This document shows, in pieces, positions 23,985 to 32,822 of a DNA stretch of 64,000 bases (within the stretch, counting starts at the first letter, position 1; every line of letters starts with the position of its first letter). The stretch is from a bacterium (GTDB lineage: Bacteria > Pseudomonadota > Gammaproteobacteria > Pseudomonadales > Moraxellaceae): NCBI GenBank assembly GCA_029945725.1, contig JAQSDB010000002.1, positions 310,001 to 374,000 of the forward strand. Direction: 5' to 3'. The translations under genes and the position numbers were made by a program. Under the pieces are notes generated by a model, which saw nothing but the letters and a program-made list of their open reading frames with translations, did not search any database and was not told where the DNA came from.

Positions 23985-24431
23985 GCGGCGTGAAACAAGC
24001 GGTGTGAAGCTGCTCGCCTGAGCCTTCTCCTCCCGCGACCGGAAGGAAAGTCCTTGCGGGGAAATTTTTTTGCGGCCTGTGTCCGGCTGCTTTCCATCTC
24101 AGTCCGGCGGTTCACAGGCCCGGGCTCCAGAGGCGGACAGGGCGACGCATTCACACAGCGGACAAGCCGGGACTGCCCGCTGTGTCCGTTTGCCCATCAG
24201 CATCCAGTATCTTTAACTTTTTCTGTCCTGTGCAGGGGCGCCGGCCATGTCGCATGGCAGTGGTTATGCGCGCCAGACGCATTCCTGATCCGGCGGTTGG
24301 CCTGCAGATCAATATTGCATGTAGCAGTCGGACGCTTGCATTCTGCCAGTGTCGAATGACTAATGCAGGAAACGAATCTGCACTCTGAACGAGGCTGGCG
24401 CGACAAAAACCGCCGCTCAGGAGCAAGGACC
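23985..24431. other. Intergenic region before the hybrid kinase gene, with an inverted repeat
   Basis: No credible gene is visible. Near 24031-24062 is a weak hairpin resembling a degraded family B repeat, followed by a T run that could end cysN transcripts. At 24153-24161 and 24177-24185 a perfect 9-bp inverted repeat (ACACAGCGG/CCGCTGTGT) with a 15-base loop may be an operator or leader hairpin for the kinase gene. Confidence 0.5.
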
Positions 24432-27278
24432 ATGAAAGACAGCGGGGCACGTCCGTCTGATCTTCCCGCGGGATGGCCGGCCCGCTGGCAGGACAGCCTT
24501 GATGCCATTGCCGGTGTTGGCGACATTCCGACGGTGCTGGTTTGCCGGCGGGAAGACCGGCACATCGCTATTGTCGTCAGCAATAGTTCCAGCACGGCCC
24601 CACTGTCCGAGGGCGACCTGCTTCCGATGGAAGATGTGCACTACCTCGATCCGGTTTTCAGTTGTGCCGATGTCTGGCATGTGGCCGACACGCACCCGGG
24701 CTCCCTGTCGGGCATCAACGGGCCGGTCAGCCTTATCGGTTTTCCGCTGCACCGCCCTGATGGTTCGGTGTTCGGAGCGCTCTGTGCGCTGGATGGAAAA
24801 CCGAATGAGTTTTCCGGGAATGCACGGGCTCTCATGGCGCGGGTTCGCCGTGCCATGGAAACCGAGCTGGTGGCGCATGAAGAAAACCTGTGCCTGCAAC
24901 GCGAGATTGCTGCGCACGAAGCAACAACACGTGCATTGCGCGCCAGCGAGGCTCTGCACGAGGAGGCGCAAAGGATTGCCAGGCTCGGGCACTGGTTTCA
25001 CGATCTGGTCTCCGGCGAGCTGATCTGGTCTGACGAACTGTTCCGGATCTACGAAATAGACAAGACGCGCTTTCCCGCCTCCTACGCGGCCTTTCTCGAC
25101 CTTGTTCATCCGGATGACCGGCTGGCGCTCGATGCCGCCTTCAGCCATTCGATAATGGAACGCAAGGATTTCCTGTTTGATTACCGTTTGCTGATGAAGG
25201 ACGGTCGCATCAAGTGGATGAATGCGCAGGCCGTGACGCATTACGATGCCAGCGGCATCCCGCTGTCTTCGGCCGGAACCACACAGGACATCACTATCCG
25301 CAAAGAGGTCGAGTGCGCATTGCGCGAGAGTGAGGCGCTGCACCGTACGGCACAGTCCCTGGCGCAGATCGGCCACTGGCAGCGCGATCTGCTGACCAAT
25401 GAGCTCGCCTGGTCTGACGAATTGTTTCGCATTTTCGAGATCGACCCGCAGCGGTTTCCCGCCAGCTACGAGACCTTTTTGCAGCTCGTTCATCCTGACG
25501 AGCGCGACGCACTTGATGCGGCCTATGCCGGTTCCATTGCAGGGCGAACGGATTACCATTTCGAGCATCGCCTCGTCATGCCGGATGGCCGCATCAAGTG
25601 GGTCATCGAGTGCGCTGTTACCCGCTATGCGGACGACGGCACGCCTCTGCTTTCAATCGGTACCACACAGGACATCACGGTCAGCAAGGAGGCCACGCGT
25701 GAGCGTGACATTCTGGCCGAGGTGGTACGTCACAGCCGGGAGTTCGTTAATGTCGCCGATCTTGACGGGCGCATGGTGTTTCTCAATGAGGCAGGTGGCA
25801 GGATGACGGGGATCGAACCTGCTCACGCGACGCGCCACCTGATTACCGAGGTTGTGCCGCCCCACCTCCTGCCTCTGGTTGAACAGGAGTTGCTGCCGAC
25901 ACTGAAAGGCGATGGCTACTGGGAAGGCGATCTCCAGTACCGGCATCTTGACACTGGCGAGTTGCGCGATGTCCGCGCCACCTGCTTCCTTATTCTTGAT
26001 CGCAAGACCGGTGCGCCTGCCTATCTGGCAAATGTTTCCATCGACATGACGGAACGCAAGGCCGCCGAACAGGAAAAGGCAGCGCTACAGCACCAGTTGC
26101 TGCATGTGCAGAAGCTGGAAAGCCTCGGCATCATGGCCGGCGGCATCGCCCACGATTTCAACAACATCCTGCAGGTCATCATCGGAAGTCTGGATCTGGT
26201 CAGCCCGGCGCGCGCCGATGACCGGCACAGCCACGATGCCCTGGCGTGCGCACGCCAGGCCGCCGTCCGTGCAGTGGACATCACCCGTCAGCTGCTGACA
26301 TTTGCCGGTCGCGACCTGCAGCCCCGCCAGCCTGTCGATCTTGGCCAGATCATTGAAGAGTCAGCCAGCCTGATGCGAACGGTGATCGACAAACGCGTTC
26401 ACCTGCACATCATTCCGCCGCCGGGCGCGTTAACCGTTGACGCCGTGCCTGGTCAGCTCCAGCAGGTGCTGATGAATCTTGTCAGCAATGCGGCCGAAGC
26501 GATCAGTGATGGCAAAGGTGCAATTACCGTTTCCTGTGGCTGTCTGCTGGCGGGTAGTACGGTGCCGTACCGGCTGACGTCGTTGATGGCGACCCGGACC
26601 AGCACGGCTGATGTGGCCTGGCTTGAAGTTCAGGATAACGGTCAGGGCATGGACCGCGACACACTGGCGCGCCTGTTTGATCCTTTCTTTACCAGCAAGG
26701 CGCATGGTCGCGGGCTTGGCATGGCTTCTGTGCTTGGCATCGTTCGTGCTCACGACGGAGCGCATGAAGTCGTCAGTGAACCTGGACACGGAACAACGGT
26801 GCGCATCCTGCTGCCCATGACCGCCACGAGGCTTGAGGTTATTCAGGTGCAGCAGACAGGCCGGCAGGAATCCTGGCGTGTCGGCCGGGTGTTGCTGGTT
26901 GATGATGATGCATCCATCCGCATGGTCTGCCAGGAGTTACTCAGGCGGCGCGGTTTCAGCGTGACCTGCGCCGCAGGAGGTGCGGAGGCCATCGCCCTGT
27001 TGAGTGACGGCGCCCCGAGTTTTGACTGCGTCATTCTTGATCTGACCATGCCCGGCATTGATGGTGGCGAGGTGTTCCGCTTCCTGCGCGAACGCCACCC
27101 GGCGTTGCCCGTCCTGCTGGCAAGTGGTTATGACCACGCCGAAGTCATGCGCCGCATTCCGGCATCGGGCAACACGGCATTCATCAGCAAGCCCTGGAGT
27201 ATTGAAAGCCTGTTCAATGCCATCGCGCTCCTGCTGCCGTTGCAGGATCAGGGCGAGGCGGCTACGCCGGCATCGTAA
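24432..27278 (+). CDS. Hybrid sensor histidine kinase with tandem PAS domains and receiver
   Basis: This soluble signalling protein has 948 residues and no membrane segment. I choose ATG 24432, which has AGGAG at 24418-24422; an earlier ATG at 24363 lacks one. It starts with a GAF-like region (about 20-155). Two very similar PAS/PAC units follow (both contain WSDELFRI, RFPASY, LVHPD and GTTQDIT), then a third PAS. The histidine box GGIAHDFNNIL has His574. An HATPase domain contains NLVSNAAEAIS, DNGQGM and GRGLGMASV. A C-terminal receiver has Asp870 in ILDLTMPG. The target is unknown, and no DNA-binding output is present. It converges on another kinase gene with 20 bases between stops. Confidence 0.9.
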   Translation: MKDSGARPSDLPAGWPARWQDSLDAIAGVGDIPTVLVCRREDRHIAIVVSNSSSTAPLSEGDLLPMEDVHYLDPVFSCADVWHVADTHPGSLSGINGPVSLIGFPLHRPDGSVFGALCALDGKPNEFSGNARALMARVRRAMETELVAHEENLCLQREIAAHEATTRALRASEALHEEAQRIARLGHWFHDLVSGELIWSDELFRIYEIDKTRFPASYAAFLDLVHPDDRLALDAAFSHSIMERKDFLFDYRLLMKDGRIKWMNAQAVTHYDASGIPLSSAGTTQDITIRKEVECALRESEALHRTAQSLAQIGHWQRDLLTNELAWSDELFRIFEIDPQRFPASYETFLQLVHPDERDALDAAYAGSIAGRTDYHFEHRLVMPDGRIKWVIECAVTRYADDGTPLLSIGTTQDITVSKEATRERDILAEVVRHSREFVNVADLDGRMVFLNEAGGRMTGIEPAHATRHLITEVVPPHLLPLVEQELLPTLKGDGYWEGDLQYRHLDTGELRDVRATCFLILDRKTGAPAYLANVSIDMTERKAAEQEKAALQHQLLHVQKLESLGIMAGGIAHDFNNILQVIIGSLDLVSPARADDRHSHDALACARQAAVRAVDITRQLLTFAGRDLQPRQPVDLGQIIEESASLMRTVIDKRVHLHIIPPPGALTVDAVPGQLQQVLMNLVSNAAEAISDGKGAITVSCGCLLAGSTVPYRLTSLMATRTSTADVAWLEVQDNGQGMDRDTLARLFDPFFTSKAHGRGLGMASVLGIVRAHDGAHEVVSEPGHGTTVRILLPMTATRLEVIQVQQTGRQESWRVGRVLLVDDDASIRMVCQELLRRRGFSVTCAAGGAEAIALLSDGAPSFDCVILDLTMPGIDGGEVFRFLRERHPALPVLLASGYDHAEVMRRIPASGNTAFISKPWSIESLFNAIALLLPLQDQGEAATPAS

Positions 27279-27298
27279 ACCGGCAACCTGCGTCCACC

Positions 27299-29191
27299 TT
27301 ACTCATTCAGGCAGTCGGTTTTTTCACTGCTGCCCGGCTTCAGTGGCAGGCAGACCAGCGCACTGACGCCCGCAGGCTGGCGAGGCTTGAGTTGCACACT
27401 GCCGCCCATCGTTTCGGCCAGACTGCGACACACGGAGAGTCCCAGGCCAAGGCCGGCTCCCTGAAAAGTTTTTTTGGTGGTGTAGAACGGCTCGAAAATA
27501 TTCGCATCAATATGCGTGGGCAAGCCATGGCCTTCGTCGTCAATCAGGATGTGCAGGCAATCATCAACAAGCTCGGTGTGTACATACACCACGCCATTGT
27601 CATAGCTCGCCTCAATGGCATTGCGCAGCAGGTTGTAGAGGATCTCCCGTACATACTGCTCCGGCAGGTGTGCAGTGACGGCCGACATGGCACTGACTTC
27701 CACACGCACACCACGTTCTCCTCCCAGTGGTTGCATCAGAAAGCAGCACTCATTGATCAGGGATGCGAAATCAACCGCCGTTGTTGACGGAGTCCCTGGT
27801 TTGTAGAGACCGTACATCTGGCGAATGATGCCCGAAAGCCGGTCAATTTCTTTTTCAATCATGCACAGGTATTTATAATTATCATCGTCGGCTGGGGTAT
27901 CCATTTTTACCAGCGCGATAGCCCCCTTGATACCGGCCAGGGGATTGTTGAACTCATGTGCAATGCGTGCAGCCATGCGTCCTGTTGTCGCAAATTTTTC
28001 CATCGCATCGGAGCGCTGACGGATGGCGTGTTCGCGACTGATATCGGTAATTACCCAGGTAATGCCCTGTGATTCATCCTGTCTTCTCAGGTGGCTGGCC
28101 AGCCAGAAGCAATAATAGCGAGACCCGTTTGGAAGAATGAGCTCGGCCTCGATCGAGTCATGCATGCGTTCGCCAGAGGCTACCCTGTTGGCAAGGGAGC
28201 GCATTTTTTCCTTCAGCTGAGGGGGTGTCAGCGCATCAGGAAGGCTCAATCCGATCAGGGGGAGTGTGCTGTTTTCCAGAAAGCCGCGATTGCAATAATG
28301 AACAATGCCTTCGTTGTCAGTAACCAGCACCAGACTCTTGTTGTACTCTACCAGTGAGCGCCAGATTTCCTGGCTGTAATAAAGCTGGTCCTTGTTTTCG
28401 CGGATAACGCGTGATTGCTCGCCAAGCAGGGTGAGTAATTGTTCGGAGGGATGTGCATTCGCACTGCCTGTGGCGGTGTCGGCGACTTCCCGCGAGATTG
28501 AGCTGAAATAAGTATGACCCAGCAATGCCTGGGTATGCGCCATGACGGTCTGTTCAACCGTATGTGCCAGATTCGTGCTCATGTTCCTGATGTGGGAAAT
28601 GACATTGATCGGGCCGGATTCACTGGCCAGCAGCAGTGCTTCTTTGGTGTCCATGCCGCCAATGCCGTCAGGCTGCAGACCGGCCACCGTCAGTGTGTGA
28701 AGATCAGTCTGTTCGGCCAGTCCGGCCATTCTGCGCGCGCTAGGGTTCAGGTAGATGACATGATGGGTGTCACTGGCGATACCAACAGGCTCGGAAGAGC
28801 TCTCTACCAGTTCGGCCAGAATTTCATTGATCACCAGGCGCTCACCTTCCTGTTCCAGGGGGGACACGATAAGCGCCATGCGCTTGTCCAGATGCCTGAG
28901 GATTACGCGGTGGATGGCACCATCCGCTGAGCGCATCAGGTGATGAGTCTTGCCCTGGCGCAGACAGGCGAATACATGGTGCCCCCCCTCCTTGCCCAGC
29001 AGCTTTTCCAGTATCGGCATCAGCAATGTCAGGGAGGAGTCCTGCAGGTATTCCTGCAAGAGCGGGTTGATAAACTGCAGCATGCCGGAGCTGTCGAACA
29101 GGCCGAGTCCCCACTTCATTTCCGCGAAGAAGGAGGAATAGATATCATTGTTGTTATTCATGATCAGGCGATAATCCTTCAAATATGCCAT
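27299..29191 (-). CDS. PAS-domain sensor histidine kinase
   Basis: This cytoplasmic kinase has 630 residues, or 620 if ATG 29161 is used; neither start has a clear ribosome-binding site. There is no membrane helix. PAS-like regions lie near residues 25-110, 125-200 and 280-385 (LVTDNEGIVHYCNRGFLENS). The phosphoacceptor motif is RIAHEFNNPLAG with His412. The ATPase domain has NLLRNAIEASYDN, DDEGHGL, FEPFYTTK and GLGLGLSVCRSLAETMGG. It is divergent from a response regulator gene (211-base gap), its likely partner. The adjoining GTPase/globin operon suggests a shared pathway. Confidence 0.9.
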   Translation of the reverse strand: MAYLKDYRLIMNNNNDIYSSFFAEMKWGLGLFDSSGMLQFINPLLQEYLQDSSLTLLMPILEKLLGKEGGHHVFACLRQGKTHHLMRSADGAIHRVILRHLDKRMALIVSPLEQEGERLVINEILAELVESSSEPVGIASDTHHVIYLNPSARRMAGLAEQTDLHTLTVAGLQPDGIGGMDTKEALLLASESGPINVISHIRNMSTNLAHTVEQTVMAHTQALLGHTYFSSISREVADTATGSANAHPSEQLLTLLGEQSRVIRENKDQLYYSQEIWRSLVEYNKSLVLVTDNEGIVHYCNRGFLENSTLPLIGLSLPDALTPPQLKEKMRSLANRVASGERMHDSIEAELILPNGSRYYCFWLASHLRRQDESQGITWVITDISREHAIRQRSDAMEKFATTGRMAARIAHEFNNPLAGIKGAIALVKMDTPADDDNYKYLCMIEKEIDRLSGIIRQMYGLYKPGTPSTTAVDFASLINECCFLMQPLGGERGVRVEVSAMSAVTAHLPEQYVREILYNLLRNAIEASYDNGVVYVHTELVDDCLHILIDDEGHGLPTHIDANIFEPFYTTKKTFQGAGLGLGLSVCRSLAETMGGSVQLKPRQPAGVSALVCLPLKPGSSEKTDCLNE

Positions 29192-29402
29192 CGATTTATA
29201 AAAATCAATGGCTTGCGTTATCAGGTTGCAGGCAGTGGCTCACTGCATCGCAGCCAGTATCTGAATTAATCGGCAATATTCCGGATTTCGCGCAATGAAA
29301 TTGCCGTCATTTTGATGTGCAGGCGCATATCCTGCTGGATAAGCGGTAGAGGCCAGCATAGCATTCTCAATAATCAAGTATCGCTAGCGGAGTGCAAAAA
29401 CG

Positions 29403-30149
29403 TTGAGTGAAGCCTCAATACTATTGGCGGATGACGAAGAGGTCTTCGGACAGACCACGGCAGAGCTGATACGGCGGGCGGGCTATCATTGCGACGTCGT
29501 CGTGTGCGTTGACGGTGCACTGGCACGGCTGGAGGAAACCCGTTACGACGTATTGGTGGCCGACATCATGATGCCCGGCAGTGCGCAACACGATTTGCTC
29601 TCCACGGCACGACAACGCTTTCCGGATATGCAGATTATTCTGGTGACGGGCTTTCCCTCCGTGGAAACTGCCGTGAAATCCCTCGATAAAGGCGCCTTTG
29701 CCTACAAGATCAAGCCTTTCGATCTGGACGACTTCATCAGCACGCTGGGGCTTGCGGTCAAGCGTTCCCGTCTGCAGCGCGGCATGCGTCATGAGGTGAT
29801 TCGAGGCGAGGCCATTGCGCAACGCTTGCGCGAGCTATTGGCGGCACTGGATACCGGAGGGGCGTCGGGTGGACTCAGTCTGACGGCCCGTCAGTACATC
29901 AAGGTTGTCATGGCCAATGTCTCCGAGTCCATGCTGGACGCCCTTGATGTGATGGCGCTGGTCGACATGCCGGCGGCCGATGTTCCGGTGCGTCGTCTGG
30001 CGCAACATCCGGATTCGGTTGTGTTTCGCGAGGCCATTCGCGAAACCATTGCCGTGCTTGAGTCGACCAAAACAGCGTTCAAGTCACGAGAGCTTGCAGA
30101 GTTGCGGCGCAAGCTGGACGTATTGATGACGGTGATTGATTCGCCCTGA
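29403..30149 (+). CDS. Response regulator with receiver domain and unrecognised C-terminus
   Basis: The start is TTG 29403, with GGAG at about 29389-29392. The receiver (about 1-120) has the acidic pair in ILLADDEEVFG, phosphoacceptor Asp in VLVADIMMPG, Thr in LVTGFPS and Lys in YKIKPFDLDD. The following 125 residues are helical and contain no helix-turn-helix, GGDEF, EAL or CheB-type motif that I recognise. It may act through protein contact. It is divergent from a histidine kinase gene and sits just upstream of the GTPase operon; a strong hairpin separates them. Confidence 0.88.
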   Translation: MSEASILLADDEEVFGQTTAELIRRAGYHCDVVVCVDGALARLEETRYDVLVADIMMPGSAQHDLLSTARQRFPDMQIILVTGFPSVETAVKSLDKGAFAYKIKPFDLDDFISTLGLAVKRSRLQRGMRHEVIRGEAIAQRLRELLAALDTGGASGGLSLTARQYIKVVMANVSESMLDALDVMALVDMPAADVPVRRLAQHPDSVVFREAIRETIAVLESTKTAFKSRELAELRRKLDVLMTVIDSP

Positions 30150-30309
30150 TCCGCCACTGGGGTCATTTTTTTTACCGACGGTCGTCATGCCGGCGGTGGT
30201 TGTTGCAGTTTTGTATGCTCTGACGGTATGGTCGGGGCCTGATTTTTTCGGATTATTCCGAGTGGTCTTGTCGGTCTGCGGACGAAGTTGGTCGCGCAAG
30301 AAAGTCGAA

Positions 30310-30362
30310 GATCCACAAGCCTGTCGTTTTTATAAACGGCAGGCTTGTGGGTCTTTTTTTTT
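30310..30362 (+). terminator. Strong rho-independent terminator or leader hairpin before the GTPase operon
   Basis: Nineteen-pair arms (GATCCACAAGCCTGTCGTT and AACGGCAGGCTTGTGGGTC, with two G-U pairs) enclose a short AT loop and are followed by ten Ts. It ends about 20 bases before the start of the next gene, leaving no room for a promoter in between. It may be the terminator of the response regulator gene, an attenuator, or both. Confidence 0.88.
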
Positions 30363-30383
30363 GGCCAAAAAAAGAGGTGTGTG

Positions 30384-31430
30384 TTGGCCGATGTATTTCA
30401 AACGGAATTGCGGGTCGCGATAAGGATATTTGATGGCCGGGAGCAAAAGCATCTCAGCCAGATTCTGTCCATGTCCAGCAAGCGCAGTGAGGTATCCGTG
30501 CTTTCTGTTCCGGCCGCCACGGCAGACGTTATTTTCATCAGGCATGATGAGCCGGGGGCATCGGTATTTCTGCAGCCGGGCAGGCAGGGAAAACGGCCAA
30601 TCGCCGTGCTTTATGGTGATGAGAAGGATAATCACGCCTGGTTTTTGCGCCGGCCTGCCACCAGTACGGATCTGATTCCTCTGCTCAAGTCATTACAGGC
30701 GGCGGTTGGTGCCTTGCCTTCGCAGGCTCTCCTGCCAGTGGATAATGTGTCAGGGGTGGCAAGCGTGCAGCCGCTGCCTGCAGAAAAAATGCTGGCGGCA
30801 ACGCCCATCGTGCCAACCATTACCGGGCAGTCCTTGCTGGAAAGATTGAAGGTTTGTCTGGAAACCGGCCGTGTTCTTTCTGTTCAGCTCGATATGAACA
30901 GCTATCTGGTTATTGATGGCAAAAAGAAAACAGTCTTCGTGCCGTCGCGCTATATGGAAATGCAGCAAACGCTGCTTGATGTGCTCGTCATGTTCAGGGC
31001 ATCCGACTATGTCGAGCTCAGTGATGGCGAGCTTGCGCGCTTGCTGGAGCATGCGCAGATGTCATCCCTTCCGCTGGAGCAGTTCACGTGGGTGGCCTGC
31101 CACCACGTTGAGCCGCAACTCCCCATTCCCGAATCGATTGCCAATCTGGCATTCATGCTTACGCGCTGGCCCAGCTTCACGCGGCTTCGTTACAAGCCTG
31201 TTCACATGCAGTGGGCGGGGCGGCTGGTCAAGACCGCTAGCAGCATGAGTAATCTGACGCTGGGCGTAGTGGACGACATGATTGATGCCGCCAAATTCTA
31301 CAACGCCTGTGTGGTCGGTGGCCTGGTCATGGTTGATGTTGGCATCACGGTAGCGGCTGCAACGAACCCAGGCTCCCGGAGTGAAAAGAAAGGTGTTTTC
31401 CAGAGGATTTTGCAGAGGCTCAAGAAATAA
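30384..31430 (+). CDS. Uncharacterised protein, first gene of the GTPase/roadblock/globin operon
   Basis: I do not recognise a family. Starts at GTG 30381 or TTG 30384 follow AGAGG at 30373-30377; an ATG at 30471 has no such box. The TTG start gives 348 residues. The N-terminal half (to about 105) looks like a small alpha/beta domain ending GKRPIAVLYGDEKDNHAWFLRRP. A linker of about 40 residues follows. The C-terminal half has conserved-looking MEMQQTLLDVLVMFRASDYV, LPLEQFTWVACHHVEPQLPI and FMLTRWPSFTRLRYKP. No membrane segment or catalytic motif is obvious. It lies three bases before the GTPase gene, so an adaptor or effector of that GTPase is a reasonable guess. Confidence 0.75.
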   Translation: MADVFQTELRVAIRIFDGREQKHLSQILSMSSKRSEVSVLSVPAATADVIFIRHDEPGASVFLQPGRQGKRPIAVLYGDEKDNHAWFLRRPATSTDLIPLLKSLQAAVGALPSQALLPVDNVSGVASVQPLPAEKMLAATPIVPTITGQSLLERLKVCLETGRVLSVQLDMNSYLVIDGKKKTVFVPSRYMEMQQTLLDVLVMFRASDYVELSDGELARLLEHAQMSSLPLEQFTWVACHHVEPQLPIPESIANLAFMLTRWPSFTRLRYKPVHMQWAGRLVKTASSMSNLTLGVVDDMIDAAKFYNACVVGGLVMVDVGITVAAATNPGSRSEKKGVFQRILQRLKK

Positions 31431-31433
31431 GCC

Positions 31434-31955
31434 ATGGCAGAAATAAAAATAGTGATAACCGGAGCCGTTGGTTCCGGCAAGACGACCGCCATTCAGGCTA
31501 TTTCAGAAATTCCCGTCATTGCGACCGAAGTGGATGCCTCGGACGAGGTTCGTGAACAAAAGGAAACCACTACCGTTGCCATGGATTACGGCGAACTGTC
31601 GCTGGATGACGGCAATGTCCTGAAAATATACGGCACGCCAGGACAAAAGCGTTTTTCGTTCATGTGGGAAATTCTGGCAGAAGGCGCGCTCGGTTTCGTG
31701 ATTCTGGTAAATAACCAGCGCAGCAGTCCACTGGATGACCTTGCCATGTATCTGGAGAACTTTGAGATTTATATCAAGGAATCAACAGTGGTGGTGGGCG
31801 TCACCCATGTGGATGAAGAGCAGTGTGGAATGGAGAAATACCACGACTACATGATTAATCAAGGTTTGAGTTATCCGATTTTCCCCATTGATGCGCGTAG
31901 CCCGTCAGACGTGAAAGTCATGATTGAGGCTATGGCCGCCATGATGAATGGCTGA
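31434..31955 (+). CDS. Small GTPase of the MglA/conservon-like group
   Basis: It is a single-domain P-loop GTPase of 173 residues. The P-loop is GAVGSGKTT (residues 10-18). Switch II is KIYGTPGQKRFSFMW (64-78), where the usual DxxG Asp is replaced, as in the YGTPGQ/FGTPGQ type seen in actinobacterial conservon GTPases. The base-recognition motif appears as VGVTHVDE (near 121-128) instead of NKxD, and switch I region TTTVAMDYGE is near 45. Two Roadblock/LC7 proteins follow, and such proteins commonly act as GTPase regulators (MglB-MglA). The role in polarity, motility or stress signalling is inferred, not seen. Confidence 0.88.
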   Translation: MAEIKIVITGAVGSGKTTAIQAISEIPVIATEVDASDEVREQKETTTVAMDYGELSLDDGNVLKIYGTPGQKRFSFMWEILAEGALGFVILVNNQRSSPLDDLAMYLENFEIYIKESTVVVGVTHVDEEQCGMEKYHDYMINQGLSYPIFPIDARSPSDVKVMIEAMAAMMNG

Positions 31956-31963
31956 GAAATAAC

Positions 31964-32356
31964 ATGTCCATAGAAAGAATAAAGCTCGTACTCCAGACCC
32001 GCCTGGAAGAACTCGTGAATGAGGGTGGTCAGGTTGAAGCAGCGCTGGCGGTAACCACGGATGGTCACATGGTGGCAAGTGCCCAGCGCAAGGAATATTC
32101 CCTCAAGCGGCTCGCTGCCATGGGCAGCACCTTGATGTCTCTTGGAGACACCATTACCAAGGAGCTTCAGATGGGATCGTGCAAGAACATCATTTCTGAA
32201 AACGAAGACGGAATCGTGGTGTTCATGCATATCACAAAGAATCTTGTCATGGTGTCGCTGACATCATCGCGCGGTGGCCTCGGGCTTCTTCTCAGCTCCA
32301 GTCGAAACTGCATCGGTAGCATCATTCAGGATATAAAAAACCAAAACACTGTTTAA
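31964..32356 (+). CDS. Roadblock/LC7 domain protein 1
   Basis: This 130-residue protein covers one Roadblock/LC7 fold. An N-terminal helix (RIKLVLQTRLEELVNEGGQV) leads into the strand-turn AALAVTTDGHMVAS, then a helix LKRLAAMGSTLMSLGDTI, and the last strands GIVVFMHI and NLVMVSLTSSRGGLG. Family members dimerise and bind Ras-like GTPases as activators or scaffolds. It is eight bases after the GTPase gene. Confidence 0.85.
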   Translation: MSIERIKLVLQTRLEELVNEGGQVEAALAVTTDGHMVASAQRKEYSLKRLAAMGSTLMSLGDTITKELQMGSCKNIISENEDGIVVFMHITKNLVMVSLTSSRGGLGLLLSSSRNCIGSIIQDIKNQNTV

Positions 32357-32376
32357 AAAAACCGGAGATTAAAAAA

Positions 32377-32784
32377 ATGGCAAATCTTAATGATGTCTGC
32401 AAGGAAGTCTTGTCTGAAGTTGACGGCGCTGTGGGTTGTGCAGTGGTTGATCTTAATAACGGCCTCATGCTGGCCAGCGCCCACAATGTGCCGTATTTCT
32501 CGCAAACCTACATTGATGCCGTGGCGGCAGCGGCGGTTGAAATGTTTCGTGGCAAGAATATTTCGGCCGTGGAAAAGCTGCTGGCTGCCCAGCGAGGCCA
32601 TGCGGTTGAAAAATCCATGCAAGAAGTCCAGATGACCACGGCTGGTACCTATCACTTCATGTCGGTGGTGCCAGGCAAGACGGACAGCCTGATGGTGCTC
32701 ATCACCACGCGCAAGGCCAATCTCGGTATGGGCTGGGCCGCTCTGCGCCGCGCCATGGTCACTGCCGCGCCGATGTGCCCGTAA
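32377..32784 (+). CDS. Roadblock/LC7-like protein 2
   Basis: It has 135 residues and the same predicted fold as its neighbour, but only distant sequence similarity. Visible parts are GCAVVDLNNGLMLASAHN, a helix IDAVAAAAVEMFRGKNISAVEKL (given here in part) and strands YHFMSVVPG and SLMVLITTRKANLGMG. GGAG precedes the ATG. Two unlike Roadblock proteins next to one GTPase suggest a heterodimeric regulator. A hairpin follows its stop. Confidence 0.78.
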   Translation: MANLNDVCKEVLSEVDGAVGCAVVDLNNGLMLASAHNVPYFSQTYIDAVAAAAVEMFRGKNISAVEKLLAAQRGHAVEKSMQEVQMTTAGTYHFMSVVPGKTDSLMVLITTRKANLGMGWAALRRAMVTAAPMCP

Positions 32785-32794
32785 TATAAAAGGC

Positions 32795-32822
32795 TGCGTG
32801 CGCGCAGGCGCACGCACTTTTT
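32795..32822 (+). terminator. Terminator-like hairpin abutting the next start codon
   Basis: Perfect 9-bp arms TGCGTGCGC/GCGCACGCA with a GCAG loop are followed by CTTTTT, and the ATG of the next gene begins at the next base. The hairpin occupies the place where a ribosome-binding site should be, so it could lower both read-through and translation of the downstream pair. Confidence 0.75.

Noticed and set aside
27299-30149. Possibility that this kinase/regulator pair is a standard NtrB/NtrC or PrrB/PrrA system
   Set aside because: The regulator has no AAA+ ATPase or helix-turn-helix, and the kinase has no membrane sensor, so neither name is supported.
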